A stretch of DNA of 23,326 nucleotides from Cyanobacteria bacterium UBA8803 (GTDB lineage Bacteria; Cyanobacteriota; Cyanobacteriia; Cyanobacteriales; Coleofasciculaceae): contig DNXU01000402.1 of the NCBI GenBank assembly GCA_003505715.1, positions 10,660-33,985 on the forward strand, given 5' to 3'. The notes beneath the pieces were generated by a model, which had not been told where the DNA came from, did not search any database, and was given only the letters and a program-made list of their open reading frames with translations. This document shows positions 18,342 to 23,326 of this stretch, piece after piece (the first letter of the stretch is position 1; every line of letters starts with the position of its first letter). A program made the position numbers and the translations under genes.

Positions 18342-18524
18342 TTGCTCAACCTTGGTGGTTCGTTTGTTGCCAGCAGTGCAGACCGCTTGCAGTTTGATAA
18401 CGGCTTTGCCTTCAGTGCTAGCCAGAATACTCGGAAAGTGACAGAAGAGGGGTATGACAAAGCTCAATCTGTGCAACGAGATGGACAGGAGACCAAGCTC
18501 GATCGGCAAATGGCACCTGTGTAA
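18342..18524 (+). pseudogene. Fragment of a filamentous-haemagglutinin N-terminal (TPS) domain
   Basis: LNLGGSFVASSADRLQFDNG then FAFSAS (about 18345-18430) matches the end of the haemagglutination-activity/TPS domain of cyanobacterial two-partner-secreted proteins (LNVGGSFVASTA--L-F---FSA). The rest of the open frame, to TAA at 18522-18524, does not continue the family. Upstream there is no room for the signal peptide or the first 100 or so residues of the domain. It begins 17 bases after the histidine kinase stop. It is a relic of about 28 codons and would not make a functional adhesin. Confidence 0.6.
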
Positions 18525-18554
18525 AAGCACCTAATTGCAACGCGCACGCGCAAA

Positions 18555-18597
18555 ATAAAAAAAGTGAAGGCGAGGAGTTGGTTATCAGTTCCTCGCC
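18555..18597 (-). terminator. Rho-independent terminator, minus strand
   Basis: GGCGAGGA (18569-18576) and TCCTCGCC (18590-18597) form a perfect 8-bp GC-rich stem. On the minus strand it is followed by TTCACTTTTTTTATTTTG. It lies about 130 bases past the stop of the minus-strand padR-type gene and is the probable end of its transcript, so that transcript would read through partial repeat copy D. Confidence 0.7.
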
Positions 18598-18666
18598 TCG
18601 CATTTCCGATAAGAGTGTCCGTAATGCCCCAGCCCCAACAAGCAGGCTAATCGGCATTGTCAGTTT

Positions 18667-18704
18667 ATAGGGTGTACTTTCGATCGAGTTCGGATTCTAA
18701 CTTA
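18667..18704 (+). repeat. Partial copy D of the dispersed repeat
   Basis: TAGGGTGTACTTTCGATCGA followed by GTTCGGATTCTAACTTAG matches the first 37 bases of copy B, including the TAGGG before it, with one substitution. Similarity stops inside the TAACTTAAGTTA palindrome. It lies 24 bases downstream of the padR-type gene's stop codon. Confidence 0.85.
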
Positions 18705-18728
18705 GAAGAAGGAATTTACGTTGATTGG

Positions 18729-19283
18729 CTACGGATTGTTGCGGTCGCGCAGCGTGTGCATAGCACGTATCGCCTTTTCCAACCAATCTAAATAAGTCTG
18801 CTCCCGTTGCTTCACTAAGTCCAAAACCAGTTGATGCAGTTTTTGTTTACGCGATGCAGTCGGATTACTCAAAGATAGAGCCTCGATCGCCTCACACTGG
18901 GCTAGCTTTTCTTGCCGTGCTTCCAGTTCCTGCTCTAGCAGATACACGATCGCCTCATTAGGCAACTGAGCCGCAAAATAGAGTTGCACCAGCAACGGCT
19001 CTCGCAACACGGGCAACGGATGATGCGTCTGAAGCCAGTGGGTTAACTCTGCTTCGCCTGCTTCGGTAATCCGGTAAACCTTGCGATTGGGGCGATCGTG
19101 CTGAATCTCGACGGTACAGGTAATCCACCCCTGTGACTCCAGTTTGTCTAAAGTCCGATAAATCTGTGCCTGATCTGCTGGCCACAGATGGGAAATGCAA
19201 TCGTCAAAGCACTCGGTTTTGAGGTCGTAGCCGGTCCGCTCCTGTTGCTGGAGCAGACCCAGAATCACATGGGCAAGAGACAT
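18729..19283 (-). CDS. PadR family transcriptional regulator
   Basis: The 184-residue product has an N-terminal winged helix (about 1-85): MSLAHVILGLLQQQERTGYD, then QIYRTLDKLESQGWI, then RKVYRITEAGEAEL. A helical C-terminal dimerisation domain follows (about 90-180; LREPLLVQLYFAAQLPNE, long charged helix). This is the PadR subfamily-2 layout. PadR repressors usually respond to phenolic or other small aromatic compounds and repress a neighbouring gene and themselves. The frame runs 17 codons further upstream to ATG 19334, but family members start at MSLAH, so 19283 is chosen. It is divergent from the pirin gene; a near-perfect palindrome lies in the shared 124-base gap. Control of the pirin operon is inferred from position. 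Confidence 0.92.
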   Translation of the reverse strand: MSLAHVILGLLQQQERTGYDLKTECFDDCISHLWPADQAQIYRTLDKLESQGWITCTVEIQHDRPNRKVYRITEAGEAELTHWLQTHHPLPVLREPLLVQLYFAAQLPNEAIVYLLEQELEARQEKLAQCEAIEALSLSNPTASRKQKLHQLVLDLVKQREQTYLDWLEKAIRAMHTLRDRNNP

Positions 19284-19348
19284 AGGCGGTTTACCGAACG
19301 AGCAGGGAGGACAAACCCTACCCCTAGAATTCATATACTTCTATGCTA

Positions 19349-19368
19349 ATATATGATTAATCACATAT
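19349..19368. promoter_or_regulatory. PadR-type operator palindrome in the padR/pirin divergent region
   Basis: Around the centre ATTAAT are arms ATATATG and CACATAT, pairing at 6 of 7 positions, giving a 20-bp near-palindrome. Its AT-rich ATATG/CACATAT character matches the ATGT-n8-ACAT style of sites bound by PadR proteins. It lies 65 bases from the PadR start and 39 bases from the pirin start, where it could cover both promoters. Binding itself is inference. Confidence 0.6.
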
Positions 19369-19407
19369 AGGATAAATCTTATAAATTGTCTGCTTGGAGG
19401 CAACTGT

Positions 19408-20301
19408 ATGACAACTCAAACTCAAACACTCCGAACCGTTGCTGGAATCATTAATAGTGTAGAAACGCTTGAAGGAGCGGGCTTCCTGGTGCGTCGTCCC
19501 TTTCCCAAGAGTAGCTTTTCCGAGTTTGACCCCTTTCTCCTCCTCGATGAATTGGGTCCCGTGAATCTGAAGCCCGGTCAAGCAAAGGGCGCACCGGATC
19601 ATCCCCATCGTGGCTTTGAAACCGTCAGCTACGTCCTGGATGGACGGCTGGAACACAAGGACTCGGTCGGTCATGCCGGACTGCTCAATCCCGGTGATGT
19701 GCAGTGGATGACCGCTGGAGCAGGCGTAGTGCATTCCGAAATGCCAGAAGCTGAGTTTACCCGCACGGGTGGGCGACTGCACGGCATTCAACTCTGGGTC
19801 AACTTGCCGCAGCGGGACAAGATGATTGCTCCTCGCTATCAGGAAATTCCATCAGCGCAGATTCCGGTGGCTCAAACCAAAGATGGGTCCGTGACGGTGC
19901 GCGTGATTGCGGGAGAAGCGTTGGGGGCGAAAGCGGTGATTGAAACCCGCACCCCGATTATCTACCTGCACTTCACGCTACAACCGGGAGCAAGCATTGT
20001 TCAACCGATACCGAAAGAGTACAACGCCTTTACCTATGTCCTCGATGGGTCTGGTTTGTTTGGCACTGAGCAGGAACGGGGTGAGGATGGGCAAATGGTA
20101 ATTTTTGCACCTGATGGTGAGGAAGTGGCGATCGCCAATCCTGCGGATGCCACCCAACCCCTTGATCTACTGCTGATTGCTGGAGTGCCGCTGAATGAAC
20201 CTGTGGTGCGCTATGGTCCTTTTGTGATGAACACTGAAGCCGAAATCCTGCAAGCGATCGATGATTACCGAAACGGAAGGATGGGACACATTCATGCTTA
20301 A
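19408..20301 (+). CDS. Pirin family protein
   Basis: This 297-residue double-cupin protein belongs to the pirin family (iron-binding; some bacterial members are quercetin 2,3-dioxygenases, others modulate enzymes or transcription). The N-terminal cupin keeps all four metal ligands: H65 and H67 in DHPHRGFETV, and H109 and E111 in VVHSEMPE. GRLHGIQLWVNLP and the C-terminal cupin (about 175-285; TYVLDGSGLFG, LLLIAGVPLNEPVVRYGPFV) complete the family pattern. ATG 19408 follows GGAGG with good spacing. It is transcribed away from the PadR gene and overlaps the next gene by 8 bases. A role in handling aromatic or redox-active compounds under PadR control fits the context but is inferred. Confidence 0.95.
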   Translation: MTTQTQTLRTVAGIINSVETLEGAGFLVRRPFPKSSFSEFDPFLLLDELGPVNLKPGQAKGAPDHPHRGFETVSYVLDGRLEHKDSVGHAGLLNPGDVQWMTAGAGVVHSEMPEAEFTRTGGRLHGIQLWVNLPQRDKMIAPRYQEIPSAQIPVAQTKDGSVTVRVIAGEALGAKAVIETRTPIIYLHFTLQPGASIVQPIPKEYNAFTYVLDGSGLFGTEQERGEDGQMVIFAPDGEEVAIANPADATQPLDLLLIAGVPLNEPVVRYGPFVMNTEAEILQAIDDYRNGRMGHIHA

Positions 20302-20710
20302 CACGCTTCAACACCGCATTACCCAACATCAACTTCTGACCGATATACGCATCAAGTTATTGCATTTGCATAAACTGTTGTTGGATATAGAGCGCATTCG
20401 TTACGAACAAGTGCGCGGACGGGTTTCTAAAGGTGAATTGCTGCAACTGGTGATCAATCACGATCAATTTGCCTGGTTGCATCAACTCTCAGAATTGATT
20501 GTGCAAATTGATGAGTTAATCCACTCTGATGAGCCTGTCACCTCCGAGGCGATCGCTGCTCTCATTGCTGATGTTCGGATTCTACTCACACCTGATGAAG
20601 CTGGAAATGACTTTGCTGTGAAGTATGATGCGGCGTTTCAACGCAACCCCGATGTGGTGTTAGCTCATGCTGATTTGGTCACACTGCTAGCAACTAAAGT
20701 TCAACTATAA
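20294..20710 (+). CDS. Conserved hypothetical protein translationally coupled to pirin
   Basis: The 138-residue product is mostly helical and has no transmembrane segment. It shows LLLDIERIRYEQVRGRVS, ELLQLVINHDQFAWLHQLSE, then LIADVRILLTP and NPDVVLAHADLVTLL. I recognise this as a widespread uncharacterised bacterial family, not one with a known activity. The start is ATG 20294 inside the pirin gene, with an ATGCTTAA overlap, a classic coupling arrangement. An earlier in-frame ATG at 20261 would overlap pirin more and adds unlike residues. A strong terminator follows 5 bases after the stop, so pirin and this gene form a two-gene operon. The tight coupling suggests it acts with the pirin protein. 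Confidence 0.85.
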   Translation: MLNTLQHRITQHQLLTDIRIKLLHLHKLLLDIERIRYEQVRGRVSKGELLQLVINHDQFAWLHQLSELIVQIDELIHSDEPVTSEAIAALIADVRILLTPDEAGNDFAVKYDAAFQRNPDVVLAHADLVTLLATKVQL

Positions 20711-20714
20711 ATTG

Positions 20715-20758
20715 AGCAGTTCGTCCAGATTAAATTTAATCTGGACGAACTGCTTTTA
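20715..20758 (+). terminator. Strong rho-independent terminator of the pirin operon
   Basis: Bases 20715-20754 form a perfect 40-bp palindrome (AGCAGTTCGTCCAGATTAAA and its exact complement), followed by TTTTA. It starts 5 bases after the stop of the 138-aa gene. The stem is unusually long and loop-free for a terminator. Confidence 0.85.
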
Positions 20759-20931
20759 TGCATTGTGTTTACCGAGTCGTAAGCATTCGCGGCGTGTTCA
20801 GGTGTTTATTAATTTCCTAATTCAGCGATTTGGGAATCCGCCCTATTGGGAAAGAAACGTTTGACAGACGATACTGCCTAATCTGACAGTTAATCTGCAA
20901 ACTGATGTATTTCCTAAACGAATTGATGCGC

Positions 20932-21075
20932 CCGATTCTAACTTAAGTTATAGCTAGCCTTCTACTCCACGATCGCATGGTTGCTCTATCAATTTATACT
21001 GCAAAAATTTTAACTTGCTGTAGACGACAGCTTGAAGGTGATCACTTACATTGAATTTATGCAAACAGTTATACA
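20932..21075 (+). repeat. Dispersed ~145-bp repeat, copy C (direct)
   Basis: CCGATTCTAACTTAAGTTAT, then GCCTTCTACTCCACGATCGC, TGCTCTATCAATTTATACTG, TGTAGACGACAGCTTGAAGG and CATTGAATTTATGCAAACAG align with copies A and B. The first 20 or so bases of A/B (GTACTTTCGATC...) are absent. At its far end it resembles A (GCAAACAGT) rather than B. TAACTTAAGTTA is at 20939-20950. The DsbA-like gene starts 58 bases downstream. The preceding 170 bases (20761-20931) hold nothing I can identify. Confidence 0.9.
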
Positions 21076-21132
21076 GGCAATGAATTGAGCAAGTTAATTG
21101 CAAGATTCCATGCTTGATGCAGATGTAGAAAA

Positions 21133-21690
21133 ATGAACGACGATCGCAGCCACAGTTTCTTACTTGTACCACCTTCAACCCAAGATCATATTCAAGGTGT
21201 GTTGAGTGCCAAGGTAGTGCTGGTGATGTATGGAGACTATCAATGCTCTAGAAGTGCGAACGTTTACAAGATGATTAAAGTGATCGACCGAGAGCTTAGT
21301 GCTTCTTTAGGAGAAGATTATTTATGTTTTATCTTCCGCCATTTTCCGCAAGCACAGATTCATCCTCATGCTCAACGGGCAGCCCAAGCAGCCGTTGCTG
21401 CCGCCGCCCAAGGAAAGTTTTGGTTAATGAGCGATACTTTATTTGACCATCAACAAAGGTTGGAGAACGGTTATCTTGTCGAGTACGCCAACGATTTAGG
21501 GCTTGATATCCCTCAATTTCTCAAAGAGTTGTCTAAACAAGTGCATGTCGATCGCATCAATGAGGATATCGAAAGTGGATTGCACAGTGGAATAACGGCT
21601 GCTCCAGTCCTATTTATCAATAACATTCGATATACCGGACGCTGGAGAATAACAGAGTTGATGGCAGCCATTGTTGCTGCAAGTCACTAA
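21133..21690 (+). CDS. DsbA-family thioredoxin-fold protein with CxxS active site
   Basis: The 185-residue product is a thioredoxin_4/DsbA-like domain. It shows VVLVMYGDYQCSRSANVYKM, the FRHFPQAQIHPHAQRAAQAA helix, GKFWLMSDTLFDHQ, and APVLFINNIRYTG with the cis-Pro loop. These resemble the soluble DsbA-like proteins of cyanobacteria, also found fused to NhaA. The usual CPYC/CPAC is here C38-S-R-S41: the second Cys is replaced by Ser, so a classical dithiol oxidase or reductase cycle is not possible. A monothiol (glutaredoxin-like, glutathione-dependent) or chaperone-like role remains possible. No signal peptide is seen, so it is cytosolic. The Shine-Dalgarno is weak. Repeat copy C lies just upstream and may supply the promoter. 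Confidence 0.85.
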   Translation: MNDDRSHSFLLVPPSTQDHIQGVLSAKVVLVMYGDYQCSRSANVYKMIKVIDRELSASLGEDYLCFIFRHFPQAQIHPHAQRAAQAAVAAAAQGKFWLMSDTLFDHQQRLENGYLVEYANDLGLDIPQFLKELSKQVHVDRINEDIESGLHSGITAAPVLFINNIRYTGRWRITELMAAIVAASH

Positions 21691-21725
21691 GCTCTATCTA
21701 TATTTGACTTGTTTGTTAGTGCTAG

Positions 21726-21858
21726 TCAGCAGATTTAGCGAGCGCAGACATTGCCCTACAAGTCGGCTTCTCCAGCCAAAGCCATTTGACGCAACAGTTC
21801 AAACAAACGAGTCACAGGAATGACACTCAAGCAAGTTCGCAAACACCCTACACCCTAA
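21726..21858 (+). pseudogene. C-terminal remnant of an AraC-family regulator with a 4-bp duplication frameshift
   Basis: The frame starting 21726 reads ASADIALQVGFSSQSHLTQQ then FK, the second helix-turn-helix of AraC-family regulators. The frame then shifts: AAACAAAC at the break looks like a duplicated CAAA. Removing 4 bases restores RVTGMTLKQVRKHPTP and a stop at 21856-21858, exactly the normal AraC tail (RVTGMTPKQVRK). Upstream there is a stop in frame and no N-terminal part. It is a double casualty: truncated at the 5' side and frameshifted. Its end lies 69 bases before ridA, suggesting it once sat next to that gene as its regulator. Confidence 0.8.
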
Positions 21859-21861
21859 GAA

Positions 21862-21914
21862 TCTGAAAGAAACCGAACACTAAAACTGACTACACTCCAG
21901 ATAGCTAGGAAAAA
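21862..21914 (+). promoter_or_regulatory. Shared leader repeat E, copy 2
   Basis: TCTGAAAGAA, then ACTAAAACTGACTACACTCC, then AGATAGCTAGGAAAAA. It matches 16601-16663 upstream of the isochorismatase remnant. It lies between the AraC remnant and ridA, 13 bases before the ridA start codon, so it must contain the leader of ridA and perhaps its promoter. Confidence 0.6.
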
Positions 21915-21927
21915 GGACTTAGACACA

Positions 21928-22326
21928 ATGAGAAAGCAACTGATTAATCCGCCAGAACGCTACGATGGAAGACCGCACGGATTGTCCCACGCTGTTGTCG
22001 ATACCGCATCAGGTATTGTTTACATTTCGGGTCAGGTTGACTGGGATATGAATCACCAAGTTTCGTCCCATACCGTCGAAGGACAACTCAAGAATGTGCT
22101 AAACAATCTAACAATCGTCCTGGATGCAGCGGGAAGCTCAGTCGAGAATTTACTGAACCTTCGCATCTACATTCGCGGTGAATTTGGAGAATTATTTGAG
22201 GATATTGCACCCATTCTCGCGCAATTTCTAACAGACTCGCGTCCCGCGCTGACTGGCATCGGTGTTGCCTCACTCGCCTCTCCAGAAACATTAGTTGAGA
22301 TTGAAGCAACAGCAGCACTGAAGTAA
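21928..22326 (+). CDS. RidA family protein (YjgF/YER057c/UK114)
   Basis: This 132-residue protein has the length and fold signature of the RidA family, trimeric enzymes that hydrolyse reactive enamine/imine intermediates to ketoacids and ammonia. Visible features are VYISGQVDWD, the VLNNLTIVLDAAGSSVENLL helix, LRIYIRG, and R105 in SRPALTGIG, at the position of the catalytic Arg105 of canonical RidA, followed by LVEIEA. It is somewhat divergent (VDWD after SGQ), so it may belong to a Rid subgroup other than true RidA. The ATG follows leader repeat E. An alpha/beta hydrolase gene follows 74 bases downstream with its own ribosome site. It acts in the cytosol. Confidence 0.9.
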   Translation: MRKQLINPPERYDGRPHGLSHAVVDTASGIVYISGQVDWDMNHQVSSHTVEGQLKNVLNNLTIVLDAAGSSVENLLNLRIYIRGEFGELFEDIAPILAQFLTDSRPALTGIGVASLASPETLVEIEATAALK

Positions 22327-22400
22327 TGGAAAGAGTTCAAGCAAAAATGAGGAACACAGATTCGATATTAGAACGCTGAATTACTTTAAGGAGCAATTCT

Positions 22401-22856
22401 ATGTCAACTTTCGTCTTGGTTCACGGCGCATGGCACGAGGGTTCTGCTTGGAACGAAGCGATCGAACAGCTAGAAGCGAAAGGGCATCAAGCGTTTGCTC
22501 CCACGATCGCAGGTCATGGCAAAGGCGTGAATAAGAATGTTAACCATGCTCAATGCACACAATCGATCGTCGATTACATTGTGGACAAAGACTTAAGCGA
22601 TATCGTCCTACTCGGACATAGTTTCGGTGGCACGATTATTGCGAAAGTTGCTGAAGTGATTGGCGATCGCATTCGACGGCTTATCTTCTTCAATGCCTTT
22701 GTCCTCAACGATGGTGAGAGCCTCAGAGATAACATCCCACCCGACTCTCAAGCGTTATTCGACAATCTAGCGAGAGAATCGGGCGATCGGACAATCATGA
22801 TCCCGGATTTCTCACAAAACTCGGAAAAAAGGGGGTCAAAAACTGCCAAAATATAG
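22401..22856 (+). pseudogene. Alpha/beta hydrolase truncated by IS1380
   Basis: From ATG 22401, with AAGGAG 8 bases upstream, the product begins MSTFVLVHGAWHEGSAW and has APTIAGHGKG, then LLGHSFGG with nucleophile S74, RLIFFNAFVLNDGES and a weak tail. This is the N-terminal half of an alpha/beta hydrolase of the salicylate esterase/EstA-like type (usually about 230-250 residues). Homology ends near TIMIP (about 22805); the last 16 or so codons (SQNSEKRGSKTAKI) appear to be the end of the IS1380 element. The catalytic Asp and His expected in the C-terminal half are missing, so the gene is inactivated unless the rest lies beyond the insertion. Confidence 0.82.
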
Positions 22857-23326
22857 ATTGGATAAGCATTCCAGCAGTTCAAGCACATGACCCCAACATC
22901 AACAGATTGTATCCCAGAACAGTTCCAATTTAAACGAGTAAAATCTCGTCAAGTCATCGTAAATTTTCAGGGGGGAACGGTAACATCAGATGCGGGGCTA
23001 ATACTGGTTGCTGATTTAGACCAAAAACTGAAAATCACCTCTCGGCTGGCATCATGTTTTCAAGATTATAGACAGCCAAATCGAATTTAACATTCACTCT
23101 CAACTGTAGTAGCGCAAAGAGTATACGGGTTAATACAGGGATATGAAGATGTAAACGACCACGACCAGTTGCGCCACGACCCGATGTTTGGCTTGGCTGT
23201 AGGACAAATAATAGGAGACGGAACACAACAAGTAGTCCTAGCAGGCAAAAGTACACTTAATCGTCTCGAATACTGCCCAGAAACGGGAACCAATCGAGAG
23301 GAGAGCAGGTATCACCGAATTGGACA
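22806..23326 (+). mobile_element. IS1380-family insertion sequence, left end (runs off window)
   Basis: The element starts somewhere around 22806-22825, where the hydrolase homology stops; the exact terminal repeat cannot be fixed because the other end is outside the window. The leader up to the transposase ATG 22887 holds no other gene. The same family left the fragment at 8376-8597. Confidence 0.75.
22887..23326 (+). pseudogene. IS1380-family transposase, nonsense-mutated and cut by window end
   Basis: The ATG at 22887 gives MTPTSTDCIPEQFQFKRVKS, then VIVNFQGGTVTSDAGLILV, the standard IS1380 N-terminus. Codon 68 is TAA (23088-23090) after YRQPNRI. The same frame then continues without another stop: HSLSTVVAQRVYGLIQGYED, DPMFGLAVGQIIGDGTQQVV, LAGKSTLNRLEYCPE. 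The expected residue at the stop is Glu (GAA), so a single G-to-T change explains it. Only about 147 of roughly 440-480 codons are in the window. The transposase is probably inactive unless the stop is a sequencing error. Confidence 0.88.

Noticed and set aside
18418..18657. Minus-strand open frames over 18237-18657, one beginning MPISLLVGAGALRT
   Set aside because: The start looks like a membrane-protein tail, but the frame runs through the terminator hairpin and has no ribosome site; no family could be named.
8341..21858. CCCTACACCC repeats (8350-8366, 21846-21856) as a CRISPR or telomere-like array
   Set aside because: Only two or three units, no spacers; ordinary short repetitive sequence of the kind seen in many cyanobacterial gaps.

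Overview
This window is from a cyanobacterium, most likely a filamentous one. GCGATCGC (HIP1) octamers are scattered through nearly every gene. The best-conserved proteins are of cyanobacterial type, and the large Ser/Thr-plus-His multi-kinase and the intergenic hairpin families are also typical of filamentous cyanobacteria. No rRNA, tRNA or CRISPR array was seen.

Positions 1-8212 look like ordinary chromosome. On the minus strand are a circularly permuted ATP-grasp protein, a Uma2-family putative nuclease and a CNNM/CorC-type membrane protein with CBS domains. On the plus strand are mfd (transcription-repair coupling factor) and a small cupin gene just behind it. A run of short hairpins fills the gap at about 2427-2680.

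Positions 8213-23326 are an accessory region of intact genes set among gene debris. A fragment of an IS1380-family transposase (8376-8597) lies at its left side, and the start of a second, near-identical IS1380 copy in the same orientation runs off the right edge (22887-23326). Between them are: a broken porin gene; a 2092-residue hybrid Ser/Thr and histidine kinase followed 7 bases later by a NarL/LuxR-type response regulator; a truncated isochorismatase-family gene abutting an IS630-like 3' end; a PAS histidine kinase; a filamentous-haemagglutinin fragment; a divergent PadR / pirin + 138-aa pair with a clear operator-like palindrome; a DsbA-like protein with a CxxS active site; a frameshifted AraC-type regulator remnant; a RidA protein; and an alpha/beta hydrolase cut off by the right-hand IS1380.

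The most unusual signal is a dispersed non-coding repeat of about 140-160 bp. It is present as an inverted copy at 8984-9143 and direct copies at 16453-16600 and 20932-21075, plus a 38-bp partial copy at 18667-18704. The first two face each other and bracket the giant kinase/response-regulator pair. Each long copy carries the palindrome TAACTTAAGTTA. A second, unrelated repeat of about 55 bp lies directly upstream of both the isochorismatase remnant and ridA. The region therefore looks assembled from cassettes that share mobile or regulatory intergenic DNA. A plausible but unproven reading is a signalling module (kinase + regulator) with redox or reactive-metabolite genes (pirin, DsbA-like, RidA, hydrolases) under related control sequences.
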